Source of the DNA: Xenorhabdus indica
Lineage (GTDB): Bacteria; Pseudomonadota; Gammaproteobacteria; Enterobacterales; Enterobacteriaceae
Assembly: GCF_014467235.1 (NCBI RefSeq)
Contig: NZ_NKHP01000005.1
Location: 62,001-126,000 of the forward strand
Direction: 5' to 3'
Length of the DNA stretch: 64,000 bases
Part shown: positions 31,840 through 40,224 of the stretch, piece after piece
Position numbering within the stretch: the stretch's first letter is position 1
Layout: the number at the start of each line of letters is the position of its first letter
Program-made: the position numbers and the translations under genes
Notes under the pieces: model-generated
Databases searched by the model: none
What the model was told of the DNA's origin: nothing
Seen by the model: the letters and a program-made list of their open reading frames with translations, nothing else

Positions 31840-32184
31840 TCAAAAAAACATATTTTTTTCATTCAAACACCATGATATTAATATAAATAATATAGATGAT
31901 ATAATTAGGCTCTTTAATATAGAACCCGTGCGTTTACTAATAAAATATGCAGTTATAACAGTAACTATTGCCAGCACATATTTAATTTCAAAGTCAGAAA
32001 GCAAATGGCTAATTTTTATATTATCAAGAGAGATATTCACGATAATACTGCCAAGAATAAAGCATACGGAATAGTCTAGAGATGTAATAAGAAAACCATC
32101 TTTTTTAATTTTTTTGTTACCTATTAAAAATGGTATCACCCTAAGAAAAAAACTCATGGCTCCCATCAATAAGATTATCATCAT
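31840..32184 (-). CDS. AzlD-like branched-chain amino acid export subunit
   Basis: A 114-residue, four-helix membrane protein that begins MMIILLMGAMSFFLRVIPFL, matching the AzlD pattern (short start, then RxxPF). It is encoded 2 bp after the AzlC gene. AzlCD pairs export branched-chain or related amino acids across the inner membrane. The DNA is A+T-rich, unlike the flanking core genes, which suggests acquisition. Confidence 0.8.
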   Translation of the reverse strand: MMIILLMGAMSFFLRVIPFLIGNKKIKKDGFLITSLDYSVCFILGSIIVNISLDNIKISHLLSDFEIKYVLAIVTVITAYFISKRTGSILKSLIISSILFILISWCLNEKNMFF

Positions 32185-32186
32185 AA

Positions 32187-32888
32187 TTATGCTCTCTCTT
32201 TAATTCTTAACTCATAAAATGCAATGCACATTCCGACTATAATAGGCATCACGATATCCATAAGTTGAATATTTATTTCATTTATGAATGGAGCACATAT
32301 CCCTCCTATTAGCGTAACAAAAACAGACAAATCTTTTCCTGCCCGCTTAGCCGCAAGGGATGAAAAATGTATCGGAATTAACATCATTAAAAAAAGAGAA
32401 ATAGAATCATAATTCAAATAATTTGAAGACACATACCCTAGCAACGTTGCCAAAACAGCAATCACAAAACTTGGTATAGATACACCTAGATAATAATTAA
32501 ATTGAGATTTCCCATCAGAAATTTTCTCTGCAATTAGATGAGCATGAGTCACGGTGTATGTACTGGCGCTAAATGCTAACATTGACAATAATATCTTGCT
32601 TTTTGATATACCATGAAAATACTGTGACATGACCATAGACATCAGAAAAAAACGAAAGTTTATGATCAGAGTCAGTATTATCACTGATAAGAAAACTCCA
32701 TTAGCAAGATAATTAACAACAGCTACCTGCAAAGGTGCAGCAAAAGTGAATACAGACCCTGCCATAGTTTCTATTAATGAAATTCCTTTATTTTGATAAA
32801 GAGCACCAACAGAAGCAAAAATAAGGAAAAAAGAAATACAGACGGGCAAAGAATCTAGCATCCCTTTTCTGAATAATGAGTTTTGCAT
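32187..32888 (-). CDS. AzlC-like amino acid exporter
   Basis: A 233-residue multi-spanning protein from ATG 32888 (MQNSLFRKGMLDSLPVCISF). AzlC family features are the N-terminal DSLPV...FASVGALYQNKG, NFRFFLMSMVMSQYF and the FSSLAAKRAGKDL segment. The frame is open to 32945, but GGGTG upstream of 32888 and the family length favour the inner start. It forms a two-gene unit with the AzlD-like gene. Substrate is not shown by the sequence. Confidence 0.85.
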   Translation of the reverse strand: MQNSLFRKGMLDSLPVCISFFLIFASVGALYQNKGISLIETMAGSVFTFAAPLQVAVVNYLANGVFLSVIILTLIINFRFFLMSMVMSQYFHGISKSKILLSMLAFSASTYTVTHAHLIAEKISDGKSQFNYYLGVSIPSFVIAVLATLLGYVSSNYLNYDSISLFLMMLIPIHFSSLAAKRAGKDLSVFVTLIGGICAPFINEINIQLMDIVMPIIVGMCIAFYELRIKERA

Positions 32889-33169
32889 TGAGCACCCACT
32901 TTTAATATCAATAAATTCGTACCAATAATCGCAACTTAAAAACATTACATTAAAAAATATGATGATTCAATGTTTTTAATGTTATCTTTCAAGCGAAATG
33001 GAATTAATCAATACCATTTATAAGAACAAACATCAATTATTAGCTTTTTATAAAATTTTCATATAAAAATTAAAACACATCATATAATTTCATATTATAT
33101 AAACTATTTGGACGTAAAAACTGATTATGTATTATATTTGACAATAAATCTCATTATCAGGAAGGTGCA

Positions 33170-33943
33170 ATGAAAATTGTAAGCAAAGTATTATTAGCAA
33201 GTATTCTCCAATTAAGCTTTACACATTTGGCTTATGCAAAATCGACCCTTGATAACATTCAATCCACAGGGGTATTCAGAATCGCAACAGAAGGGGCTTA
33301 TGCTCCGTTCAGTTATCATGATGCTTCTGGAAAATTAACCGGATTTGATGTGGAAATCGGTCGCGAAATTGCTCAGCGCATGCAAGTCAGACCTGAATTT
33401 ATTGAAGGTAAATGGGATGGATTAATCGCGGGCCTTGATGCCGGGCGCTCAGATGCCGTTATGAACCAAATTGCGATTACACCTGAACGCGAGAAAAAAT
33501 ATATTTTCTCTCTGCCTTATGTCATTTCTGAAGCCGTGCTAATTACCCGAACAGATAACAATACAATTAAAACATTCAGTGATTTGAAAGATCGGACTTC
33601 TGCCCATACCCTGACCAATAACTTCGCCCAAATTGCCCGTAAACACGGCGCCGAAATTATCGGTACAAATGGTTTCAATCAAGAGGTGGAACTTGTCAGT
33701 ACAGGTCGTGCTGATGCCACCATCAATGACAAACTTTCCTATCTCGACTACAAAAAACATCGGCCAGAAGCACCAGTAAAAATAGTGGCAACTGATACCA
33801 ACGCAGCACAAACCGCCGTGCTCCTGCGCAAGAATGACACTGCATTAAAAACCGCGGTTGATAAAGCCATTACTGAGATCAATGCTGATGGTACTTATCA
33901 ACGTATTTGGGACAAATATTTTGGTGAAGAAATAACAAAATAA
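33170..33943 (+). CDS. Periplasmic polar amino acid-binding protein (cystine/arginine type)
   Basis: Family 3 solute-binding protein for an amino acid ABC importer. Residues 1-23 form a signal peptide (MKIVSKVLLASILQLSFTHLAYA). Typical segments follow: STGVFRIATEGAYAPFSYHD, LTGFDVEIGREIAQRM, WDGLIAGLDAGRSDAVMNQIAITPER. It is closely similar in sequence and length to the second binding protein at 37964 in the same region. It stands alone, about 2.5 kb upstream of the permease/ATPase genes and separated from them by the toxin operon and an IS remnant, so it probably feeds the same transporter. AGGAAGG precedes the ATG. Confidence 0.9.
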   Translation: MKIVSKVLLASILQLSFTHLAYAKSTLDNIQSTGVFRIATEGAYAPFSYHDASGKLTGFDVEIGREIAQRMQVRPEFIEGKWDGLIAGLDAGRSDAVMNQIAITPEREKKYIFSLPYVISEAVLITRTDNNTIKTFSDLKDRTSAHTLTNNFAQIARKHGAEIIGTNGFNQEVELVSTGRADATINDKLSYLDYKKHRPEAPVKIVATDTNAAQTAVLLRKNDTALKTAVDKAITEINADGTYQRIWDKYFGEEITK

Positions 33944-34058
33944 TCAAACAGGGCCTGATGGACAGGGCAAACGGGCCTAACTGATATAGATGGAAATCCC
34001 ACTGTGAAGGGCTTTCATCATATAACCATTATCCCACCCTGCCTTCTGACGCTTAGTT

Positions 34059-34088
34059 TTCACTCCACCGATTCAAAGGTGGAGTGAA
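34059..34088. terminator. Hairpin between convergent genes
   Basis: TTCACTCCACC (34059-34069) and GGTGGAGTGAA (34078-34088) form an 11-bp stem between the binding-protein gene (plus) and the toxin A gene (minus). It probably works as a shared terminator, although T-runs are weak on both sides. Confidence 0.6.
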
Positions 34089-34099
34089 GTTAAACACGA

Positions 34100-34861
34100 T
34101 TATAAAAAACTGGCACTTAAAAAAGCGGTTATCGATAAGCCATCATGGCATTGCTTCCATTTTCTTAAAAATGGATATGTATGAGTACTGGCTGCCAGAC
34201 GATCATAACGACGTGAAAAAGTCGACAAATTGAGAGCACAATAAGTTTCAGTCGTGACTACCTCTCTTGGTAATTGAGTGCTCGATATATAAGGGCTGAC
34301 ATTTGCTGTTGTTTCAAGATCCTGATACACCCTGTTAGATATATAATCACCTTCAACGTAAGCATTGCTAACCCAATCATACAGAAACTCCTGAGCTCCA
34401 CGAATTTGTGTAACAGCAATACCTCTGATTGCCACATATTCTTCCTGATTTTCATAAACATTAATCAGTCTCAGATAATTTGTATTTCCTGTCTGAGCAT
34501 AAAGGTTCTGTAATGATAAAATCACACTATAAAAATTAGTGGTTGGCCTTATGTCATAAATGTAGAAGGTCTGTCTATTCTCAAAATTGACGCCCCAATC
34601 AATAGCGACTTCTTCATTGGCAGTTGTTGAGACAAATGCTGAAGCAGCCGCCGCATGCTCTATATCACCGTACTCCTGAACATGCTCCACAATATTATTA
34701 TTCGTTCCCCAGGGAGAAAATCCGCCCCCTGCTGTGCGAAAGATTCTCTCTGGAGGGCGGGTATCCATTCTATAAACTTTATTAACTTGTTGCTGAGCAT
34801 AGGACTGCGATATATATAAAAATAAAACACATAATAAAGAAAAGAGTTTTAAAATTCTCAT
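34100..34861 (-). CDS. Secreted pertussis/cholera-type ADP-ribosyltransferase (toxin A subunit)
   Basis: A 253-residue protein with a Sec signal peptide (residues 1-22, cleaved near SYAQQ). The mature part begins with the S1-like motif VYRMDTRPPERIFRTAGGGF with the catalytic Arg at residue 31, then WGTNNNIVEHV. The STS element is AFVSTTANEE (residues 76-84), and the Gln-x-Glu catalytic element is NQEEYVAIRG with Q139 and E141. These three elements, in order and spacing, match pertussis toxin S1/ArtA. Cys208 and Cys238 may form a disulfide. The product should be an NAD+-dependent toxin that modifies a host protein. It follows the probable B subunit gene by 61 bp on the same strand. Confidence 0.85.
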   Translation of the reverse strand: MRILKLFSLLCVLFLYISQSYAQQQVNKVYRMDTRPPERIFRTAGGGFSPWGTNNNIVEHVQEYGDIEHAAAASAFVSTTANEEVAIDWGVNFENRQTFYIYDIRPTTNFYSVILSLQNLYAQTGNTNYLRLINVYENQEEYVAIRGIAVTQIRGAQEFLYDWVSNAYVEGDYISNRVYQDLETTANVSPYISSTQLPREVVTTETYCALNLSTFSRRYDRLAASTHTYPFLRKWKQCHDGLSITAFLSASFL

Positions 34862-34922
34862 TAAATGCGCCTCCCTTAGAAATTTTCTAAATCTTCAGAG
34901 AAACCAGAAAAACAATTCACAA

Positions 34923-35384
34923 TTATGGGAACCAGGCTTGTACTGAATTGAATTGTGCGCCTTCATAGGTGCCATAACCCCATGTGTTACATCGAACTCC
35001 AAATTCATCATCCAATAGTGCCACCTTCTGTCCACTGGCTTGGGCTGCCAGAATAGTGGCATAAGCGTTCTTTCCACTATCCTTATCAGTGCTTAACTTA
35101 CCGTAAGCCCAAAAAATTTTGGTATCCCTATTATTCCAACTCCGTCCTGTTTCTGATAACCAAACCGCCCACTCATTCCAGCTATTAGCATTTGACCATA
35201 CCCCAACAACATAACCTCTTCCACATTCTTTCATATATTTGACTCCGGAGACCATGAAAAGCGGTGTCTGAGCAGCAGGGTCAGGCTTTAGAGAATGTAC
35301 TGCCTTTGTTATTTTCATATCATTTGAGCAAGCCGAACAACTCAGCACTATCATTATAGATATAAGTAACTTATATGTTTTCAT
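34923..35384 (-). CDS. Probable B subunit / partner of the ADP-ribosylating toxin
   Basis: A 153-residue exported protein: N-terminal MKTYKLLISIMIVLSCSAC is a signal peptide that may be of the lipoprotein type or be cleaved after SCSA. The mature part is about 130 residues with only two Cys (54 and 132), which may form a disulfide. It contains NAYATILAAQASGQKVALL before Cys132, a pattern seen in small B subunits such as ArtB/SubB/PltB (a helix of Tyr/Ala followed by GxxV and Cys). It is encoded directly before the A subunit in the same operon. B-subunit identity is inference from size, export, Cys pattern and neighbour; I do not claim clear homology. Confidence 0.55.
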   Translation of the reverse strand: MKTYKLLISIMIVLSCSACSNDMKITKAVHSLKPDPAAQTPLFMVSGVKYMKECGRGYVVGVWSNANSWNEWAVWLSETGRSWNNRDTKIFWAYGKLSTDKDSGKNAYATILAAQASGQKVALLDDEFGVRCNTWGYGTYEGAQFNSVQAWFP

Positions 35385-35691
35385 AATTTTTATTTCTCCA
35401 AAAGAAAGATAACAATTTGCAAAGCAAATCCCTACCGTTTGAAAATAAGGGTTCGCTTAGGAAAAGAAGTAATACTACATTAAGGCTGTTTTTATTCAGC
35501 CCGAAAAGATATTATTACACTCTTCATTAAAATCTATTTTTAAAAAACAACCTGACAGCAGTAGTTAACCATTAGAAAATATAAAGATTGAAAAACAACA
35601 TGTTTATATATTTTTTAATTATAGCAGAAATTAATGAAAATCAAGCCGTGAATAAAATCTCTCTCCATTATTTACATTGATGAAAAATGAC

Positions 35692-35793
35692 ATTATTTAT
35701 TATTTATTATTTATTATTTATTATTTATTATTTATTATTTATTATTTATTATTTATTATTTATTATTTATTATTTATTATTTATTATTTATTA
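35692..35793. repeat. Heptamer tandem repeat (TTATTAT)n
   Basis: About 100 bp of uninterrupted 7-bp repeats, roughly 14 copies of TTATTAT (written in any phase). The tract lies about 310 bp upstream of the toxin operon start on the minus strand. Repeats of this kind change copy number by slippage; because it is non-coding it would act, if at all, on promoter spacing or DNA structure. Confidence 0.95.
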
Positions 35794-35868
35794 AATTATA
35801 TTTTAAATTCATAATAAACAATATATTATGGTGCATTTAAATATATAAAAATATTATTACATTGAAAT

Positions 35869-36027
35869 TTAATTTATTAGTAGATTCTCATAGACAAGAG
35901 CATGGCTGGGAATTCCATTGGACAGAAGAAATTGGCTGAACCAATCCTCTTTAGGTTTCCCGCATTCTTCAATGGCATTGAAACTCTCACAACCACAGAT
36001 AACCGAACAAATCGCTATGGTGAGCAT
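35869..36027 (-). pseudogene. ISAs1-family transposase N-terminal fragment
   Basis: Minus-strand frame starting MLTIAICSVICGCESFNAIE and continuing ECGKPKEDWFSQFLLSNGIPSHALV, then running out of similarity into an A+T-rich stop. The ICGC...IE.CGK...W..QFL...NGIPSH pattern is the N-terminal region of ISAs1 (H-repeat-type) transposases. No catalytic part and no terminal inverted repeats remain, so this is a dead fragment marking past rearrangement between the toxin operon and the permease. Confidence 0.75.
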
Positions 36028-36318
36028 GTCGATAAAAGAATACTATTTGTACGGTTTGTACGGTTAAGCCAGTGGATCAGCGAGATTATGTACTGAAAGC
36101 ACGCTGTTGATCCAATTGTTCAAGTTAGCCCATTTGCTCTGGTCTGATGAAACAGGCTCTTGATCTTTCCATATCAAGTGACACCATACTTCCCTTATAT
36201 CCCTGACTCATCCATTAGTTCTAAGCTATAACTTTATTTTATATAACTATGATCTCTTATTGCCATATCATAAATAAAACAATCACATAAAAAATAAATA
36301 CTTTTTGAAGTTAGGCTA

Positions 36319-36412
36319 TATACCTAATGGATTTCAAATTGCATCGCAACGGCAAAGGCACGAATTTGCCAAACCAACAAAGAGATAAATAACTTGAAAG
36401 ACGAAAAGTATA
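36319..36412 (+). repeat. Dispersed MITE-like repeat, copy 1
   Basis: About 94 bp beginning TATACCTAATGGATTTCAAA and ending AACTTGAAAGACGAAAAGTA-TA. The ends are related inverted repeats (TATACC / GTATA, with TTTCAA.TTGC inverted as AACTTGAAA). A longer copy lies at 46837-46959. Elements with these ends occur in many copies in Xenorhabdus/Photorhabdus-type genomes. This copy ends 17 bp before the permease ATG, so it lies in that gene's leader or promoter. Confidence 0.75.
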
Positions 36413-36429
36413 AAATATAGGAACAATAT

Positions 36430-37137
36430 ATGACTCCATCCTGGCTCAGCTTAGCGCTGGATTCCCTTTGGCCAATGCTTTACGCAGGCCTGACATTCAC
36501 TATTCCCCTCACCCTGATTACATTTGCTCTTGGGCTTACACTGGGATTCATTGTTGCCCTGATCAGGCTTTATGGCCCTAAACCACTGGTTGCAGTCGTA
36601 CGTTTTTATGTTTGGTTGATCCGTGGAACCCCCTTACTGGTTCAGCTATTCCTGATATTTTACGCCTTGCCTAGTATCGGCATTACATTGGAAGCATTCA
36701 CTTCTGCCGTGATTGGTTTTACCCTGAATGTTGGTGCCTATACCTCGGAAGTGATACGCGCAGCTCTGAATTCTGTTCCCAAAGGACAATGGGAGGCTTC
36801 CCACTCCATCGGTATGAGTTGGTGGCAATCTTTACGTCGGATTGTGTTGCCACAAGCGGCAAGAGTTTCGATTCCTCCATTGTCCAATACCTTTATTTCA
36901 CTGGTAAAAGATACCTCATTAGCTTCTGTCATTACCGTGCCAGAGATGTTCCTGGCTGCACAACGCATCGCTGCCGTGACATACCAACCAATGATCCTGT
37001 ATACCGAAGCCGCTATCCTTTATCTGATCCTGAGTTCATTGCTATCGGCACTGCAAGTTCGTCTGGAAAAGAAATTCTCCCGGCAATACTCTCAAAATAG
37101 CAATAATAAGGAAGCCAAAGATGATTCAGCTCTCTAA
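36430..37137 (+). CDS. Amino acid ABC transporter permease
   Basis: Inner-membrane permease of the polar amino acid uptake family (HisMQ/TcyL-like), 235 residues with about five helices. The EAA loop reads EASHSIGMSWWQSLRRIVLPQA (key residues EA...G, near residue 122), and the segment WLIRGTPLLVQLFLIFYALP is typical. It overlaps the ATPase gene by 17 bp. With the ATPase and the binding proteins at 37964 and 33170 it makes one importer, probably for cystine or another polar amino acid. A dispersed repeat lies immediately upstream. Confidence 0.92.
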   Translation: MTPSWLSLALDSLWPMLYAGLTFTIPLTLITFALGLTLGFIVALIRLYGPKPLVAVVRFYVWLIRGTPLLVQLFLIFYALPSIGITLEAFTSAVIGFTLNVGAYTSEVIRAALNSVPKGQWEASHSIGMSWWQSLRRIVLPQAARVSIPPLSNTFISLVKDTSLASVITVPEMFLAAQRIAAVTYQPMILYTEAAILYLILSSLLSALQVRLEKKFSRQYSQNSNNKEAKDDSAL

Positions 37138-37885
37138 CATTGAAAAAAGTTTCGACGGGCAAAAAGTGCTGAAAAACATTAACCTGACTATTCAGGAAGG
37201 CAGTCTGACAGCGCTTATCGGGCCTTCTGGCAGTGGAAAAAGTACTCTGTTGCGTTGCATTAATCTGTTAGAAATTCCGCAAGCGGGTCAACTGATGATC
37301 GGCAAGGAAAAAATCACATTTACGGGTAAAGAACGACTACCTCACAAAGAAATCCAGCGCTTTAGCCTGCAAACGGGTATGGTATTTCAGAATTTCCAGC
37401 TTTTTCCTCATCTCACTGTAATTGAAAATATCATGGAAGGGCTGATTTGGGTACAGAAATGGCCGCGTGAACGCGCCAGAGAACGAGCAATCGAATTACT
37501 GGAAAAAGTGGATATGTCCCATAAGGCTGATGCCTGGCCAACCACATTATCAGGGGGTCAGCAGCAGCGTGTTGCCATTGCCAGAGCGATGGCCCCATCT
37601 CCCAAAGTATTACTATGTGATGAACCCACTTCAGCCCTTGATCCTGAGTTATCGAAAGAAGTCGTCTCAGTATTGAAACAACTTGCGGACGAAGGAACAA
37701 CCATGTTAATGGCAACACACGATCTGCGTCTGGCGGCTAATCTGGCTCATGATGTTGTCTTTTTGGAATTCGGTGAAATTATTGAATCAGGAAGTGCCAG
37801 GCACATGTTTACCCGCCCAAATCAACAGCGTACCGTCGAGTTTATTTCAACCCTGACAGAAACCTTACCGGATTGGGAAATCTAG
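37121..37885 (+). CDS. Amino acid ABC transporter ATP-binding protein
   Basis: 254-residue nucleotide-binding subunit of the same importer. Walker A is GPSGSGKST, the Q-loop is TGMVFQNFQLFPHLT, the signature motif LSGGQQQRVAIARA, Walker B VLLCDEPTSALDPE, and the switch His is in ATHDLRLA. It begins inside the end of the permease gene (17-bp overlap) and is followed by the second binding-protein gene. Confidence 0.96.
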   Translation: MIQLSNIEKSFDGQKVLKNINLTIQEGSLTALIGPSGSGKSTLLRCINLLEIPQAGQLMIGKEKITFTGKERLPHKEIQRFSLQTGMVFQNFQLFPHLTVIENIMEGLIWVQKWPRERARERAIELLEKVDMSHKADAWPTTLSGGQQQRVAIARAMAPSPKVLLCDEPTSALDPELSKEVVSVLKQLADEGTTMLMATHDLRLAANLAHDVVFLEFGEIIESGSARHMFTRPNQQRTVEFISTLTETLPDWEI

Positions 37886-37963
37886 AGCACCGTGCCACCG
37901 TTAGTCTGAAAAAATTTAGTTTGAATAAGTTGATTTGAAGAAAAATTGCTTCGGAGAAAGACA

Positions 37964-38737
37964 ATGAAAGTATTCTTGAAATTATTACTGGCTAGTGCCG
38001 CTGCCCTTGCTATTTCTGCTACCAGCTATGCCGGTAAAGATTTTGATGCCATAAAATCTTCTGGTGTCTTTAAGATTGGAACAGAAGGCACATATCCTCC
38101 TTTTACCTACCATGATGCCACCAACAAGCTCACGGGTTTTGACGTGGATATCGCCAGAGAAATTGCGCATCGCCTAAATGTCAAACCCGAGTTTATGGAA
38201 GTGAAATGGGATGGCCTGATTGCGGGGCTGGATGCCAAGCGTTTTGACGCCGTGATTAACCAAGTGGGCGTCACCCCAGAGCGGAAAACCAAGTACAGCT
38301 TTTCGATTCCTTACTCAACATCTCAGGTTGCCTTAATCATCAAGGATAACAACAACAATATTAAATCATTCGCGGATCTCAAAGGAAAACGCTCAGCTCA
38401 GTCTCTGACCAGTAACTACGGTCAGTTAGCAACATCTTATGGGGCTAATTTAGTCAGTACGGATGGCTTTAACCAATCCATTGATTTAGTTGTCACCGGA
38501 CGAGCAGATGCCACCTTAAATGACCGTCTGTCATTTTTAGATTTCAAAAAACATCGACCTAACGCACCAGTTAAAATTGTTGCACAGCAAACTGATGCAA
38601 GTAAATCTGCCGTTTTATTGCGCAAAGGTGATCCTGAATTGGTAGAAGCTATCAATAAAATACTGCAAGACATGAAAGATGACGGAACCTATGCCCGTAT
38701 TTCTGAGAAATATTTTGGCACTGATATTTCGAAATAA
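37964..38737 (+). CDS. Periplasmic amino acid-binding protein, second paralogue
   Basis: Family 3 solute-binding protein of 257 residues from ATG 37964 (MKVFLKLLLASAAALAIS); GGAGAAAGAC precedes it, so the in-frame ATG at 37946 is not needed. A signal peptide ends near SYAGKD. The binding domain (GVFKIGTEGTYPPFTYHD, GFDVDIAREIAHRL, WDGLIAGLDAKRFDAVINQVGVTPER) is closely parallel to the product at 33170, so the two arose by duplication. It is the last gene of the permease-ATPase-binding-protein operon and ends in a terminator. Confidence 0.93.
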   Translation: MKVFLKLLLASAAALAISATSYAGKDFDAIKSSGVFKIGTEGTYPPFTYHDATNKLTGFDVDIAREIAHRLNVKPEFMEVKWDGLIAGLDAKRFDAVINQVGVTPERKTKYSFSIPYSTSQVALIIKDNNNNIKSFADLKGKRSAQSLTSNYGQLATSYGANLVSTDGFNQSIDLVVTGRADATLNDRLSFLDFKKHRPNAPVKIVAQQTDASKSAVLLRKGDPELVEAINKILQDMKDDGTYARISEKYFGTDISK

Positions 38738-38760
38738 TTCATCACTCAATTCGTAACACT

Positions 38761-38790
38761 ACGGCATCGTTATGATGCCGTCTTATTTTA
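38761..38790 (+). terminator. Rho-independent terminator of the amino acid ABC operon
   Basis: Stem ACGGCATC (38761-38768) / GATGCCGT (38774-38781) with a 5-nt loop, followed by CTTATTTTAT. Confidence 0.85.
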
Positions 38791-38981
38791 TCATTTTAGT
38801 GAATTCTTTTTGTTTACTTATTTTTTCAATGAATATCAAGCTAATCATCATACCTCAACAACATCATGATAATCTGAAGCAGGATTTCAATATCCACGCT
38901 TTTTATTATCGTATTTTCCGAAACACACCTATTGTCTCGGATTATCCTTAACCAGAAAATAAAAATACAAAGAGTAAAAGA

Positions 38982-39485
38982 ATGACCAAAATCACAACAC
39001 ACAACTACATCATCCGTCCCATCATCCAACAGGATAATGCAGACATTGCTGCTGTTATTCGTGAGGTATCTGCCGAACATGGTTTAACCGCTGACAAAGG
39101 TTTTGCTGTCGCCGATCCTATTCTGGATACCCTCTACGAAGTTTACAATCAGCCACGTAGTGCTTACTGGGTTGTTGAAATGGAGGGTAAAGTCGTTGGA
39201 GGTGGGGGAATTGCTCCACTGGCAGGCGGTGACAATGATACCTGTGAACTACAAAAAATGTATCTTTCATCGGTGTTGCGGGGAAAAGGCGTCGCCAAAC
39301 AAATCGTACAACAATCTCTGGCGTTCGGCACAGAACAAGGTTTTACACGCTGTTATTTAGAAACTACGGCAGAGCTGAAAGCAGCCATTGCGCTATATAA
39401 AAAACTGGGCTTCAGCTATCTTGACGAACCATTAGGCAATACCGGGCACAGTGATTGCGAAGTCAGAATGATCAAGACACTATAA
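38982..39485 (+). CDS. yjgM: GNAT acetyltransferase YjgM
   Basis: 167-residue N-acetyltransferase. The acetyl-CoA loop is in [21 protein letters not shown], and [21 protein letters not shown] is the typical C-terminal GNAT half. The N-terminal [26 protein letters not shown] and position next to rraB and argF match the E. coli yjgM-rraB-argI order. Reported substrates of the family member are amino acids, but the sequence does not show the substrate here. Confidence 0.85.
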   Translation: MTKITTHNYIIRPIIQQDNADIAAVIREVSAEHGLTADKGFAVADPILDTLYEVYNQPRSAYWVVEMEGKVVGGGGIAPLAGGDNDTCELQKMYLSSVLRGKGVAKQIVQQSLAFGTEQGFTRCYLETTAELKAAIALYKKLGFSYLDEPLGNTGHSDCEVRMIKTL

Positions 39486-39518
39486 CAAGCTCTATAGCTT
39501 ATGGATTTCAATAAATGA

Positions 39519-39539
39519 GCCCCACGGTTTACGCGGGGC
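39519..39539. terminator. Hairpin between convergent yjgM and rraB
   Basis: GCCCC (39519-39523) pairs with GGGGC (39535-39539), with partial pairing of ACG/CG inside. It lies between the yjgM stop and the rraB stop and could terminate both. No long T-run. Confidence 0.5.
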
Positions 39540-39570
39540 ATATATTAGTCAGCCAATTCTTGAAAAGAAG

Positions 39571-39993
39571 TTAGTGAAGTCTGGGTTCATCTTCATCTGG
39601 GAAGAGAGCACCATTATCATCTTCATCATCCGGCGCATTCGGATCTTCAAAATATGTACCCCAACCATCGTAATTCACGCCGATTTTTTCAGCCAGATCC
39701 AACAGTTGCTCAACCTGTACATTAATCAGTTCAGCATCCAGACGGCTTTCACTGATCACATCGCAACACATCAAAACTACGCTATCTTCTGTTTCCAGCT
39801 CTTCCGCATCTGTCACTTCATAACCCAGTTTAAATGCTTCAACAGCCGCTTTTTCCAGACGATCAAAATCCTCTGCCGAAAAATGATGTTCAATGATATA
39901 AAGCGCATCAGGATCACTACCATCTTCCAATAATTCTTCGATGATCAAGCGAGTTTCTTCGCGCTGTTCTTCTAATGCATGTGGGTCTGCCAT
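39571..39993 (-). CDS. rraB: Ribonuclease E activity regulator RraB
   Basis: A 140-residue acidic protein that binds the RNase E C-terminal half and inhibits RNA decay. The N-terminus [21 protein letters not shown], the [24 protein letters not shown] region, [12 protein letters not shown] and the Asp/Glu-rich tail correspond to E. coli RraB (YjgD). It is divergent from argF and convergent with yjgM. Confidence 0.95.
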   Translation of the reverse strand: MADPHALEEQREETRLIIEELLEDGSDPDALYIIEHHFSAEDFDRLEKAAVEAFKLGYEVTDAEELETEDSVVLMCCDVISESRLDAELINVQVEQLLDLAEKIGVNYDGWGTYFEDPNAPDDEDDNGALFPDEDEPRLH

Positions 39994-40181
39994 GCCAATC
40001 CCCCTGTCAGTTGGCTATCCTGTTTCGCATTCTCCCATCTTTTCCCTACAAAGGATATAGCTATCCAATTTTGTTAAACAGAAAATACAGGTCGTAAATG
40101 ACTGAATCCCAATTATCCTAATAATCCTCAAATTACCGATTCACATTATAAGGGTTGTAATTAGATTTTTTATCGATATAT

Positions 40182-40199
40182 AGTGAATATTAATTCAAT
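40182..40199 (+). promoter_or_regulatory. ARG box (ArgR operator) upstream of argF
   Basis: AGTGAATATTAATTCAAT contains the perfect palindrome TGAATATTAATTCA (40184-40197), fitting the ArgR consensus WNTGAATWWWWATTCANW in every defined position. It lies 26 bp before the argF ATG, overlapping the expected promoter/leader, so arginine-dependent repression is expected. A second, weaker box would be expected about 21 bp upstream but is not clear. Confidence 0.85.
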
Positions 40200-40224
40200 A
40201 TTTTTCCCATGGAGAAAATGCTGT

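Noticed and set aside
35902..36096. Plus-strand 64-residue frame starting MAGNSIGQKKLAEP
   Set aside because: It is the antisense shadow of the minus-strand ISAs1-type transposase fragment, which has recognisable family motifs.
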